From contig JALHRR010000002.1 in NCBI GenBank assembly GCA_022841345.1, forward strand, positions 62,001 to 126,000: a stretch of 64,000 nt of DNA, in the 5' to 3' direction. Positions 35,389 to 44,670 of the stretch are shown one piece after another. Below the pieces are notes generated by a model. The model was not told the origin of the DNA, did not search any database, and saw only the letters and a program-made list of their open reading frames with translations. The position numbers were made by a program, and so were the translations under genes. Within the stretch, counting starts at the first letter, position 1, and each line of letters starts with the position of its first letter. The stretch comes from Saprospiraceae bacterium. GTDB lineage: Bacteria > Bacteroidota > Bacteroidia > Chitinophagales > Saprospiraceae.

Positions 35389-36744
35389 ATGAAAAACTTG
35401 CAACTTTTTTCAATCCTCCTGCTATTATCAGCAGCATTCTTTCCAGCCTGTCAGACAGGTAATAGTCAGCCAAATGCTGAAAATACTTACAACGCAAAAC
35501 TTGAAGCATTTCCAAAACTTCTGGATCGTCCCGAGGAGATCAAAATGGGAAAAGAATGGGAAAATATTACAAATGAATACTTATCGTACCGCGATAAAAT
35601 ACTGAAAGATGACCAGGAACTGGAATCCAGATTAAGACTGGCTCAATTATTTATAGTTGAAGCAAGAGTGACAGGTGAGCATGGGCATTATTACCCTGCT
35701 GCTTTGAAAGTATGCGACGAGGTCCTCGAAAGGGCAAAAGAAAATAAGGACATGTATTTCATGGCTTCTACCGTGAAAGCAGGAGTGCAATTATCTCAAC
35801 ATGATTTCACAGGTGCTTTGAAAACCGGACAGGAAGCGTTGGCTATTAACCCATTGAATGCTCAGGTTTATGGAGTTTTGGTGGATGCCTATGTTGAATT
35901 GGGTGAGTATGATAAGGCGGTAGAAATGGCAGACAAAATGGTCTCCATCAGACCGGATCTAAGGTCATACTCAAGAGTCTCTTATTTGAGAGAAATATAT
36001 GGTCAAATGGAAGGTCCTGAAAATGCATTTGATGCTATGAACCTGGCAGTGGATGCAGGTTTTCCCGGAACAGAGGAAAGTGCCTGGGCCAGATTAACAC
36101 TTGGATATTTGTACTGGAATTATGGAAGACAGGAAGATGCTAAAGAACAATTTGAAATCATCCTGGAACAAAGACCTAATTATCCATTTGCTATTGCTGC
36201 TTTGGGAGACCTGGCAATGGAAATGAATCAGAAAGATGAAGCTGAAAAGTTATTAACTCAGGCTGCAGCTATCATTCCTGAAGTTGGTTTTTATGAAAGT
36301 CTGGCTTCATTAAGAATGGCACAGGGTAATGAAGCTGAATATAAAAAATTGGTCAATGAAGTAAATGAAATGTATGCTGACGATGTCGCAACTGGTCATA
36401 ACATGTCCATGGAATATATTAATTTTTATTTACATGTGAATCCGGATTTGGATAAAGCAATGGAGTATGCTCAAATTGAATATAAAACAAGAAGCAAAAA
36501 CATCGATGTCAACAGATTACTGGCAGAGATTTATTATAAAAAAGGTGATTACACTAAAGCTGCAGAACATATTAAAGCAGCTTCAATAACCGGTTCTAAA
36601 AACCCTGAATTGCTTTGTTTGAGAGGATTAGTTGCAATGGCAAATAATGATAAGCGTTCCGGTAAAAAAGATATTGAAATGGCTTTTAAGCTGAATAAGG
36701 AACTCAGCTCTGATCTGGCCGAACTGGCCCGGAAACAGATCTGA
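35389..36744 (+). CDS. TPR lipoprotein
   Basis: The 451-aa protein has a lipoprotein signal with the lipobox FFPAC (Cys21). The rest is alpha-solenoid: TPR-like units such as A-L-x2-G-Q-E-A-L-A-I-N-P, G-E-Y-D-K-A-V-E-M-A-D-K and KKGDYTKAAEHIKAA recur from about residue 60 to the end. Such proteins act as scaffolds. It lies 83 bases after the second DUF4331 gene on the same strand, with only a weak hairpin between, and may be part of the same unit. A good terminator follows. Confidence 0.85.
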   Translation: MKNLQLFSILLLLSAAFFPACQTGNSQPNAENTYNAKLEAFPKLLDRPEEIKMGKEWENITNEYLSYRDKILKDDQELESRLRLAQLFIVEARVTGEHGHYYPAALKVCDEVLERAKENKDMYFMASTVKAGVQLSQHDFTGALKTGQEALAINPLNAQVYGVLVDAYVELGEYDKAVEMADKMVSIRPDLRSYSRVSYLREIYGQMEGPENAFDAMNLAVDAGFPGTEESAWARLTLGYLYWNYGRQEDAKEQFEIILEQRPNYPFAIAALGDLAMEMNQKDEAEKLLTQAAAIIPEVGFYESLASLRMAQGNEAEYKKLVNEVNEMYADDVATGHNMSMEYINFYLHVNPDLDKAMEYAQIEYKTRSKNIDVNRLLAEIYYKKGDYTKAAEHIKAASITGSKNPELLCLRGLVAMANNDKRSGKKDIEMAFKLNKELSSDLAELARKQI

Positions 36745-36788
36745 TTATTTCGGCAAGTTTTTCTATATATAATGGGATTGCCCATGAG

Positions 36789-36817
36789 GCCCTGCATCTT
36801 TGGATGCGGGGCTTTTT
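36789..36817 (+). terminator. Rho-independent terminator after the TPR gene
   Basis: GCCCTGCATC pairs with GATGCGGGGC (one T-G wobble) over a TTTG loop and runs into TTTTT. Confidence 0.88.
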
Positions 36818-37024
36818 AATTGGTTGCATATTAAAGCTAACTCACTTAATTCAAGTTTGAACTGTCATTAAGCAGCGAATTGAGCTGGCATTCCGTTTTA
36901 CCCTGTAGTTGTTTTTATTGGTATAAAAACTTTATTCTACAATAGATATTAGTAACTTAAATTCCGGAATATTATTTATTCGGCGAGCATGTGGCTATCC
37001 TTCAGTTGTAAAGTTTGTTGAGAA

Positions 37025-38677
37025 ATGATTTTAAGAAGTAAAATTCTTATTGGCTTTATATTAATTATTCATGGTACTGTTCCTTTGATTCTGAAGGGCC
37101 AAAATCATGATTATCATTATGTACAAAAGCGAAATTTTGGTGGAGGAGCGCTTAAACTAAGTTATGATGATTTAACACAGAACTTGATTTTTGATACTTT
37201 AAATGTTAGCCGGGATACATTAATATTATCAGGATTAACTTTAAACGATAAGAATGGCAAATTCCTGGGTTATTTTAATGGAATCCGACTCGTAGATTCA
37301 GAAGGTAGGAATGCTGTTAATGGTTCAGATTTTGGATTAACAAATAGTGCTTTTGCCAGATACTGGAATGAAAATTTTCCTGGGCAGGGAGTTCCAACAA
37401 TACATACAGGTTTATTTATCCCAACAAAAAATGATAGTATATTTTTGCTTTTCAATTCCACATATGAACAAAAGGGGATAACATACCATTCATCAGGATT
37501 TACAAAGTTAACAGATAGTGGATTTGAAATTGAAGAATATATTAGAGTTATCCGGTATAGTGAAGTCAGAATATTGGATGACAAGCGCTTAGAGGTAGTT
37601 CAAAACAAAAAAGAAATTCCGATTACTACAGGAACATTCAGATCAGAAATTTCCGCATGTAAACATGCGAATGGTGAAGATTGGTGGGTTCTCTTTTATT
37701 CCTTATTAGACAGTACAATGTATTCTCTGTTTATCGATAGCGAAACTTTAAATATGGAACTCAAGTCTAACAACTACCCAGGAAAGAATACCACCTTGGG
37801 TGCAGGCTTTGGAGGTCCGGTATTCAGCCCCGATGGAACAAAGCTAGCTAAATTGCACTATAGAATCGGGTGGCTAGGAAACGCCGATAAATTATTACCA
37901 AGTCTGATTGAAGTTATGGATTTTGACAGATGTTCCGGGAAAGTCAGCGGCAATTATGTAATTGATTCATTTCCTCTGTCAGACCCTTTCAATGTGTTTG
38001 GCAGATTGGCATTTTCACCCAGTGGCAGGTTTTTATATTTTGCAAATTCAATTTATGTCATGCAGTTTGATTTGGAAGAGGACAATTTCCTAAGCAGTCC
38101 AGATACGATTGCATTTTGGAATGAGCGATATTTTAATGATCATCCTGCATTACCTAATTTCTTTAGTTTTATGTGGCGCTTACCTAACGATCAAATTGTC
38201 ATTCCGTGGTTTAATACCTCCAATGTTCATGCTATTCTAGATCCGGATAAGAAAGGGGCAGCTTGTGATTTCCGTGAAAACTATTATGTAGGACCTATGT
38301 CGGAAGGAATGGGAGGAAACTATCAATTACCAATTTTTTCAGGCCCATACTGGCCTGAGTATCGTATGAAGCCCTTAGATATAATTTGCAGAGATGATGA
38401 ACCTGAAGATTCAATATCGACTTGCCTAATGCGAATCATACCCAATCCATTCCATGAGGAAGTGAGGCTTGATTGTCTGAATACAGAAGGATATGGGCCC
38501 GGTACTCAGTTGATAGTTTATACAATCCTGGGTCAGGAAGTACTGAATGTTTCCTTTACCGATTATTTACAGGAATATGTGATCAATACAAGAAACTGGA
38601 TCAGCGGAATGTATTTGTTTGTCTTAAATAATGCTGCTTCAGGAAAAAAAGAAACATTTAAGGTAGTGAAGCAATAG
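37025..38677 (+). CDS. T9SS-secreted protein, propeller-like, function unknown
   Basis: This 550-aa exported protein has a signal peptide at about residues 1-26. The central part has many short strands with SPDGTKLA and SPSGRFLYFAN blades typical of beta-propellers. A type A T9SS sorting domain ends it (IIPNPFHEEVRLD, IVYTILGQEVLNV, WISGMYLFVL, ending KVVKQ). It is monocistronic between a terminator and a long gene-free stretch. No enzyme motif was seen, so a structural or adhesive role is possible. Confidence 0.8.
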   Translation: MILRSKILIGFILIIHGTVPLILKGQNHDYHYVQKRNFGGGALKLSYDDLTQNLIFDTLNVSRDTLILSGLTLNDKNGKFLGYFNGIRLVDSEGRNAVNGSDFGLTNSAFARYWNENFPGQGVPTIHTGLFIPTKNDSIFLLFNSTYEQKGITYHSSGFTKLTDSGFEIEEYIRVIRYSEVRILDDKRLEVVQNKKEIPITTGTFRSEISACKHANGEDWWVLFYSLLDSTMYSLFIDSETLNMELKSNNYPGKNTTLGAGFGGPVFSPDGTKLAKLHYRIGWLGNADKLLPSLIEVMDFDRCSGKVSGNYVIDSFPLSDPFNVFGRLAFSPSGRFLYFANSIYVMQFDLEEDNFLSSPDTIAFWNERYFNDHPALPNFFSFMWRLPNDQIVIPWFNTSNVHAILDPDKKGAACDFRENYYVGPMSEGMGGNYQLPIFSGPYWPEYRMKPLDIICRDDEPEDSISTCLMRIIPNPFHEEVRLDCLNTEGYGPGTQLIVYTILGQEVLNVSFTDYLQEYVINTRNWISGMYLFVLNNAASGKKETFKVVKQ

Positions 38678-39525
38678 TTAATGATCTTCTCTTCAGAAAT
38701 TCACTCACATGCTCTTCATAATTTGATTCAACAAGCAGCACACATGCGCTCGGCAGTGATCACTTGTTGAAAAGTCTTTACCTTTGTATATCAAAAAGAT
38801 GCATCATTTTTATCTATAATTGGTGCAAGGTTCTCAATGCATCATCTTCAAAAAGCTTGCAGTTGCAGAAATTGTACTCCTGGAAATCGTAAAATGCTTG
38901 TTCTGAACTTCTAAATAATTTATTCGAATTAATTACTTCTAATTCACCTCGAGCCGGTGGGGCTTTTACTTTTTGAGATGGCAAAAAGAAAAACCATTTC
39001 CGCTGTTGAGCCTAATCCTAAAAATGCGCTTTCGCTTCGCTAGGCCCGCTAAACTCGCTGTGGTATTTGCTGTTCCATCTTGATGTGCTCAGGTCATCTC
39101 CTTACCTGTCCGGCCTTTCTTTTAGCTCACACAGTACCGGTCCTGGTCGCTTCACTCAAAACCATTTTTTACGGATTATTCTCAAAGGCGGAATTTTTTC
39201 AACTTCAATCCTGCTTTTGTTTTCCCATTGGGAGTTTAACAGCAGAGCATAAATAATCTCCTGAGAACTGATGACCTTTTCATTCTTCCACCTATAGTGT
39301 GAAATATGACTCTTTAGAAATCGTAAAAACCGGAGATTATTCCACTGAAATCGCTGGATAAATTTCGTGTTTAAGCATTATCTTGCGGAGAGTCTTGAAG
39401 CGGGCATGAATTGTGATCGCGAGGTCCTAAGATAGCGAGTGAAGTGTAACGAAACCTCGCTATTCGTGCCTCACTGCGCGACCTGCGGATTGGTATTCAT
39501 AAATATTCATAATTTTTCAAATTGA
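38678..39525. other. 848-bp gene-free stretch
   Basis: It holds copy 2 of the ~300-bp repeat (38934-39245) and a segment at 39416-39470 with complementary words GATAGCGAG and CTCGCTAT. A 62-codon open frame at 39067 lies entirely in the repeat and is not believed. No promoter element was identified. Confidence 0.55.
38934..39245. repeat. Dispersed ~300-bp repeat, copy 2
   Basis: Direct-orientation partner of 29432-29713. The first ~110 bases match closely, including CCTCGAGCCGG and GAGCCTAATCCTAAAAATGC. The central third is diverged and the end (CTCAAAGG, AATCCTGCTTTT, GGGAGTTTAA) matches again. Confidence 0.8.
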
Positions 39526-41409
39526 ATGATCATGAGAAATCTAATTTGGATGGCAGTTTTCAGTTTTTGGTCTTTAACTAATCTATCCGCTCAGGCTCTT
39601 AAAGAAAAAGTTTTAAATGCAGAGTTGTCTGAAGATTCAGGCCGTGCATCCGAAATTTTTCAAACTCCTGTGGCAGGAGAAATTCAGATAAATAGCAACA
39701 CTTCAAGATGGGGCCAGAAAGTCTCAGCTATCAGGACCAGAGATCATGGAAGCCCTGAAGTTCGCGCCATTAAAGCAGCCAAAGCTGAGCTTAAAGCCAA
39801 TTCTTATAATCCTCAGGAAGAAGAGCAGGGAAGAGCCTCAGATCCAATATTAGGGGCAAATTTTGAGGCAAACTGGATGGAAGAGGGAACACCTCCGGAT
39901 GATGCTATGGCTATATCTAATGGAGGGAAAGTTGTGACTGCCAATAACGATGGAATAGAATTTTACAATGCAAATGGGCAATTCCTGACTACAACAAAGT
40001 GGGCTGATTTTTTCAGTGACCCAACATTGACAGGTAGTATTTATGACCCCAGGGTGCTGTATGACAGTGGTGCCGACAGATTCGTCATGGTTGTTTTGCA
40101 TGGGAGTTCTGCTACATCCTCAAGATTGCTTGTTTGTTTTTCAAAATCAAACGATCCAACGACCGGCTGGTGGTATTATAAAATAACAGGCAATCCACTC
40201 AATAATAATTGTTGGTTTGACTTCCCTTCACTGGGTGTTTCTAACAATGAAATTTATGTGACAGGTAATTTATACACTACAGGAGATAATAATTACAATC
40301 AGTCTGTTATTTATCAAATCAGAAAAACGGAAGGATTTGCGGGACAAAACTTAACCTGGCAATACTGGGACCGCATTAAAGCAGGTTCCGAAATAGGATT
40401 TACATTAGTTCCGGCTTCTTATGGTCATTCGGGCAATTATGGACCGGGCATTTACCTTGTAAGTTCAGAATCCGGTGGCGGAAATAAAGTGAAATTATGG
40501 GATATTACTAATGATATCGGCGCAAACCCCGAACTTAAATCATATACGATTACGACATCACTCAATTACGGTCCCTCTCCGGATGCCGTGCAAAAAGGCA
40601 GTAATGAAGGTTTGGACAACGGAGATTGCAGAATGCAAAGCGCATTTTATCTGAATGGAATTACTCATTTTGTTTTTCATACGGATATAGGAGACGGATG
40701 GAATGGAATTTATTATCACAGATTGAAAGTAAATGATCTGACGATCAGGTCAGCAACTTTTGGTTTGGTAGGAAGCTTTGACTATTCATATCCGTCTGTA
40801 GCATCCTCCTCCACTCAGGCTACTGATGCTTCAGTTATCATTGGCTTTTTGAGAACCTCCGGTGCGATATTTCCTGAAGTCAGAGTTGTAAATTGTGACA
40901 ATGATATGCAATGGTCCAGCTCCACACTTGTGAAAGCCGGGGAAACTTTTGTTCGGGTTTTCGGAGGAACGGAAAGATGGGGTGATTATACAGGAATTTG
41001 CAGAAGACAGAACAGCCCCACCGGGAGGATTTGGTTTTCCGGCTCGTATGGAGCAAGGATTAGTTCCAGTGTGCCTAATGCTTACAAAACCTGGATAGCA
41101 GAAGTATTTACCAATCAAAGTACTTCAACTAATGAAATGAATACACAAATCATTGAATCCAAAGTGTATCCCAATCCTGCTTCGGATCGTTTTCATGTTA
41201 CATTTGAAATGGAAACAAAGGAAGTTGTCACCATTCAAATTGTGGACATGAATGGAAAAGTGGTGAAGCATCTTTATGAAGATTTACCCAAATCAACCAA
41301 AAATATTATAAGCTTTAATAAAGAAGCATTGTCTGCAGGAATCTATTTTCTCATCATTCGTACACCAAGCAAAATTCTATCCAATGACAAACTGGTTATT
41401 ACTGATTAG
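39526..41409 (+). CDS. Large T9SS-secreted protein
   Basis: This 627-aa exported protein has a signal peptide ending at SAQA (about residue 24) and an N-terminal linker. The long beta-rich body resembles surface proteins with propeller folds (DPRVLYDSGADRFVMV, GVSNNEIYVTGNLY). The end is a type A T9SS sorting domain (VYPNPASDRFHV, IQIVDMNGKVVKH, LSAGIYFLII). ATGs at 39526 and 39532 are both possible starts; the second gives a more usual signal peptide. The next gene starts inside its last codons, so the two are probably coupled. Confidence 0.82.
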   Translation: MIMRNLIWMAVFSFWSLTNLSAQALKEKVLNAELSEDSGRASEIFQTPVAGEIQINSNTSRWGQKVSAIRTRDHGSPEVRAIKAAKAELKANSYNPQEEEQGRASDPILGANFEANWMEEGTPPDDAMAISNGGKVVTANNDGIEFYNANGQFLTTTKWADFFSDPTLTGSIYDPRVLYDSGADRFVMVVLHGSSATSSRLLVCFSKSNDPTTGWWYYKITGNPLNNNCWFDFPSLGVSNNEIYVTGNLYTTGDNNYNQSVIYQIRKTEGFAGQNLTWQYWDRIKAGSEIGFTLVPASYGHSGNYGPGIYLVSSESGGGNKVKLWDITNDIGANPELKSYTITTSLNYGPSPDAVQKGSNEGLDNGDCRMQSAFYLNGITHFVFHTDIGDGWNGIYYHRLKVNDLTIRSATFGLVGSFDYSYPSVASSSTQATDASVIIGFLRTSGAIFPEVRVVNCDNDMQWSSSTLVKAGETFVRVFGGTERWGDYTGICRRQNSPTGRIWFSGSYGARISSSVPNAYKTWIAEVFTNQSTSTNEMNTQIIESKVYPNPASDRFHVTFEMETKEVVTIQIVDMNGKVVKHLYEDLPKSTKNIISFNKEALSAGIYFLIIRTPSKILSNDKLVITD

Positions 41410-41764
41410 CGCATCCACCATGATGATTTTCCTGCAAACTTGTGGGCGAAAATCTGCTGATTCATCAACAACAGCTGTGACTGCTGACACTACTGAGCTA
41501 ATGATTATTCAGGATACTGCGACAGGTATAGTGGATACTGTTCGCTTTGATTCTGCAGAGTTGCCGGATAGTACAGGTATTGTGCCGGCAGGAGAAGCAG
41601 GAAAAAAGCCGGGCAATTCTGAGAAAGTACCTGCAACAAATCCTGTAAAAAAAGATATCCCTGACCACAGAAGTCCTGATCAGGAAAAAATTGACAGTAT
41701 CAAAAAGGCAAAAGAAAAGGTGAAGAAGAAGTCGGATAAAGGAGGGGAGGAGGATAAGGGGTAA
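41384..41764 (+). CDS. Small low-complexity lipoprotein
   Basis: The 126-aa protein overlaps the previous gene by 26 bases. A signal sequence ends in the lipobox FLQTC (Cys20). The mature part is Thr/Asp-rich and then strongly basic-acidic (many Lys and Glu, ending KGGEEDKG), so it is probably disordered. No domain is recognised. It was accepted because of the lipobox and typical coupling, with moderate confidence. Confidence 0.55.
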   Translation: MTNWLLLISASTMMIFLQTCGRKSADSSTTAVTADTTELMIIQDTATGIVDTVRFDSAELPDSTGIVPAGEAGKKPGNSEKVPATNPVKKDIPDHRSPDQEKIDSIKKAKEKVKKKSDKGGEEDKG

Positions 41765-42138
41765 ATATTTTTTATTCAGGCGCAATGATAGACGCTGCCA
41801 TTTGAATTTGCATAACACTGCGGGCCCTGGATTTCAGGTGTCAGGTTTCAGTCCCCAAAGCTTTGGGGGTCAGGTTTCAGATTGAACAGCCGGAGTGTTT
41901 CAAATGGATATTAAGCAGAAATGTTTTTGATTTACATTTTTCGTAAATCATTTTAAATCAACATTCTGCCAAAGTCATATATTCAATCAAACACTTTAAA
42001 ATTTTAATTCTAAGTCAACTAACGAATACGATAAATTTTCAGCCGCCCATAGTTTCATATTTTTCGTAGTTTTCATGTTGAAATCCTTCATCTCTCATTT
42101 GAGTGCTGAACTTTGGATGATTCAAATTTTAGAGAAAT
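41765..42138. repeat. Intergenic block with a palindrome and CAGGTTTCAG words
   Basis: Two CAGGTTTCAG words flank the palindrome CCCCAAAGCTTTGGGG at 41853-41868, and GAACAGCCGG follows at about 41884. The right part is A/T-rich and should contain the promoter of the serine hydrolase gene. Confidence 0.65.
41853..41868. repeat. 16-bp perfect palindrome, copy 2 of 3
   Basis: CCCCAAAGCTTTGGGG, identical to 24386-24401 and 59986-60001, here between two CAGGTTTCAG words. Confidence 0.9.
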
Positions 42139-43233
42139 ATGAAAAAACTGTTCCGGACCTTACTCAGCGTTTACCTGATTGGTACCTGTGTTTTCCATTC
42201 AAATGCTCAGGCTATTCGAAACGAAGCATCTGCTCCGGCAATAGAGAAATCACAGCAGTTCATAAATGAATTACAGTTAAAGCTTGATATCCCGGGAATC
42301 TCAGTTGCAGTTGGAAACAGTAAAGAACTCATCTGGGCAGAAGGCTTCGGCCTGGCAGATTTAGAGAACCAGGTACCGGTTTCCATCCATTCCAGATTCA
42401 GAATTGGATCCGTTTCAAAATGTCTCACTTCTCTTGCCATTGGAAAGCTTTTTCAGGAAAACAAGATGCACCTTGACACGCCTATTCAGGTATACGTTCC
42501 CTATTTTCCGGAAAAGCAATATCCCATAACCGTCAGACAGCTGGCAAGTCATACATCAGGAGTAAGGCATTATAGGTTTGGAGAACATAATCATCCTACC
42601 CGCTACAATTCTATCAAAGAAGGACTCAATATTTTTAAAAATGACAGTCTGTTATTTGAGCCGGGAACAGCTTCTTCGTACACATCCTATGGCTATAATC
42701 TCATAAGTGCGGCTATTGAGGGTGCGAGTGGAGAGGATTTTTTGAGCTATATGAAGGACATGTTCAAATCATTGGAAATGTACCAAACTGTAGCGGACCA
42801 CAATGATAGCATCATACCTCAAAGAGTCAGATTTTATGATGACAATGGAAAAGGAAACGCAAATGCATTTCTGGTTGATAATTCTTATAAATGGGCTGGA
42901 GGTGGTTATTTATCCACGCCTTCAGATTTAGTGAGAATGGGGCAGGAACTTATCAGTCCAAAAGTATTGACAAACGAGACTGTAGCTATGATGCTTACTC
43001 CACAACAATTGAAGGATGGCAAAACTATTGAATGTGGTATTACATGGCGGATTGGGAAAGACTCAAAAGACAGGAAAATTGTTCATCATGGCGGTACGAT
43101 ACAGGGAGGACGGACAATGCTGGTGGTGTATCCTGAACAGGATTTGGTAATTGCTATTTGTACAAACAAGAATGTTCGAAATCAGATTGATCTGAAGGAA
43201 ATGGAGATAATAGCGTCATTTTTCCTGGAGTAA
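42139..43233 (+). CDS. Serine hydrolase, class C beta-lactamase-like family
   Basis: This 364-aa exported protein has a signal peptide at about 1-24. The S-x-x-K catalytic motif is FRIGSVSKCLTSL (Ser/Lys near residues 95-98). The Y-x-N motif is in SYTSYGYN and the H-x-G motif in HHGGTIQGG near the C-terminus. The family includes esterases, D-peptidases and true beta-lactamases; sequence alone does not tell which. The start at 42139 was chosen as the first ATG of the signal peptide. It is followed after 70 bases by a lipoprotein gene. Confidence 0.9.
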   Translation: MKKLFRTLLSVYLIGTCVFHSNAQAIRNEASAPAIEKSQQFINELQLKLDIPGISVAVGNSKELIWAEGFGLADLENQVPVSIHSRFRIGSVSKCLTSLAIGKLFQENKMHLDTPIQVYVPYFPEKQYPITVRQLASHTSGVRHYRFGEHNHPTRYNSIKEGLNIFKNDSLLFEPGTASSYTSYGYNLISAAIEGASGEDFLSYMKDMFKSLEMYQTVADHNDSIIPQRVRFYDDNGKGNANAFLVDNSYKWAGGGYLSTPSDLVRMGQELISPKVLTNETVAMMLTPQQLKDGKTIECGITWRIGKDSKDRKIVHHGGTIQGGRTMLVVYPEQDLVIAICTNKNVRNQIDLKEMEIIASFFLE

Positions 43234-43303
43234 TAAATAATGGCATGTCTGACATACATTTTTACACAAAAAAGCGTCATATGCATAACAAAATCCAAAC
43301 ACT

Positions 43304-44191
43304 ATGAAAGCCCCCTTTTTGATCATCCCTGTTCTTTTTCTCTTTGCTATAATTTCTTGTAATTCAAATCCTAATGAAACCAATGGTTCAGTAGCGTCTG
43401 AAGAATCTTTTGCTCCGCCTGCAAGTGTGGAGAGCGGCAAAATGGCAGAAATGGAGATGGCTCAGGATGGTGAAGCTGTGGGCGATGAGTCTTCCGTTGA
43501 AAATACTCCGAATCCATCCACTTCCGGTCCGAAGAAAATCATCAAGGATGGACACATGACTGTGAAATCAGCTGATATTGAAGAAAGTAAGAAAGCTATG
43601 GATGAGGTTTTGAAAAGTCTGAAGGCATACTATGAGACAGAGGAATTGCAAAACAATGACCATCAAACTTCCTATAATCTAAGAATCAGAATACCATCTG
43701 AGAACTTTGAACAGTTAATTTCATCCATAGAAAGTGGAGGAGATGAAATCATGCACAAAAGTGTTCAGACCAGAGATGTTACTGAACAATACACAGATAT
43801 CGAAACCCGTCTTGCGAATAAGCGCGGATATCTGAAACGCTATAAAGAGCTCCTGGGAAAAGCGAATACAATCAAGGATATCCTTGCGATCGAGGAACAA
43901 ATCAGACCACTTGAAGAGGAGATAGAGAGTCAGGAAGGAAGATTGAGATATCTCAGTGATCAGGTCGCATTCAGTACGCTGAATATGACTTTGTACACCG
44001 ACAAGGAATATATCTACAAGCCTCAGCCGAAAGATAATTTTTGGGAGAGAGTGAAAAAATCAGTTAGCAGTGGATGGGCAGCTGTTGTTGATTTTGTGTT
44101 GTGGACGATAGCAATCTGGCCTTTTATTATTCTGATTGTGGTGGGGTATTATATCGTCAGGAGAGTGAGAAGGAGGAGGACTGGGAAGTAG
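43304..44191 (+). CDS. DUF4349 lipoprotein with C-terminal membrane helix
   Basis: This 295-aa protein has a lipobox AIISC (Cys near residue 19). A linker leads to the DUF4349 core (about 85-245) with GHMTVKSADIEESKKAMDEV, the conserved TRDVTEQYTDIETRLANKR segment, and a coiled coil ending YLSDQVAFSTLNMTLY. A C-terminal transmembrane helix (about 265-285) is followed by Arg/Lys. Members of this family are envelope proteins of unknown task. The end of the gene adjoins the large repeat block. Confidence 0.87.
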   Translation: MKAPFLIIPVLFLFAIISCNSNPNETNGSVASEESFAPPASVESGKMAEMEMAQDGEAVGDESSVENTPNPSTSGPKKIIKDGHMTVKSADIEESKKAMDEVLKSLKAYYETEELQNNDHQTSYNLRIRIPSENFEQLISSIESGGDEIMHKSVQTRDVTEQYTDIETRLANKRGYLKRYKELLGKANTIKDILAIEEQIRPLEEEIESQEGRLRYLSDQVAFSTLNMTLYTDKEYIYKPQPKDNFWERVKKSVSSGWAAVVDFVLWTIAIWPFIILIVVGYYIVRRVRRRRTGK

Positions 44192-44233
44192 GAATCGGTA
44201 GCACGACGTAATGAACTGGCTGGCTCGTGTGAA

Positions 44234-44348
44234 GGTGATGTCCCGGCTTCGCTGCGCTGCGCCGGGGTGATGTTTTTTCACAGCTACGCTGTTAAAAAGT
44301 GATGTCTTTTTGTTTTCTGCAGCTACGCTTTGAAAACAAAAAGGTGAT
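44234..44348 (-). repeat. Hairpin chain (CATCAC family), minus orientation
   Basis: Read on the minus strand: ATCACC-TTTTTGTTTTC...GAAAACAAAAA-GACATCAC with a GCGTAGC loop; a TTTTTAACAGCGTAGCTGTG-type hairpin; then CATCACC-CCGGC...GCCGG-GACATCACC with GCGCAGC and GCGAAGC in the loop. Confidence 0.85.
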
Positions 44349-44518
44349 TTGTGATCGGAGATCACGGTTGAGTGGGGAGTTTTGGGTGGGGGTCTGTTTG
44401 AGTGTTGAGTTTAGTTGAGCAAAGGGTCTTGTTTTTGAGACATAGGAAATTGGCAACACACTCCTCCCAAGCAAACCCACACCCAAAACTATGAACCCAA
44501 CCGCGGGCTCCGACCGCA

Positions 44519-44632
44519 CATCACCTTGCTACTTTTGAGGCGTAGCCGAAAAAAGTTGCAAGACATCACTTCTTTGTGGCGTAGCCATGAAGAAACATCA
44601 CCTTGCAAGCCGTAGGCGCAGCAAGACATCAT
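44519..44632 (+). repeat. Hairpin chain (CATCAC family)
   Basis: CATCACC-TTGCTACTTTT...AAAAAGTTGCAA with GGCGTAGCC in the loop; GACATCAC-TTCTT...AAGAA with GGCGTAGCC; CATCACC-TTGC...GCAA with GTAGGCGCA; closing GACATCAT. Confidence 0.87.
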
Positions 44633-44670
44633 CTCTCTACTCCAATCCCTGTTTCAGAACTTCTTCGTTT

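Noticed and set aside
39423-39438. GGTCCTAAGATAGCGA resembles the universally conserved 23S rRNA segment GGTCCTAAGGTAGCGA
   Set aside because: The match ends within a few bases on both sides, so this is not an rRNA fragment; it is most likely chance or part of a local repeat with complementary GATAGCGAG/CTCGCTAT words.
42075-42269. A 64-codon frame overlapping the start of the serine hydrolase gene
   Set aside because: It is in a different frame over the signal peptide of a clear gene and has no recognisable features.
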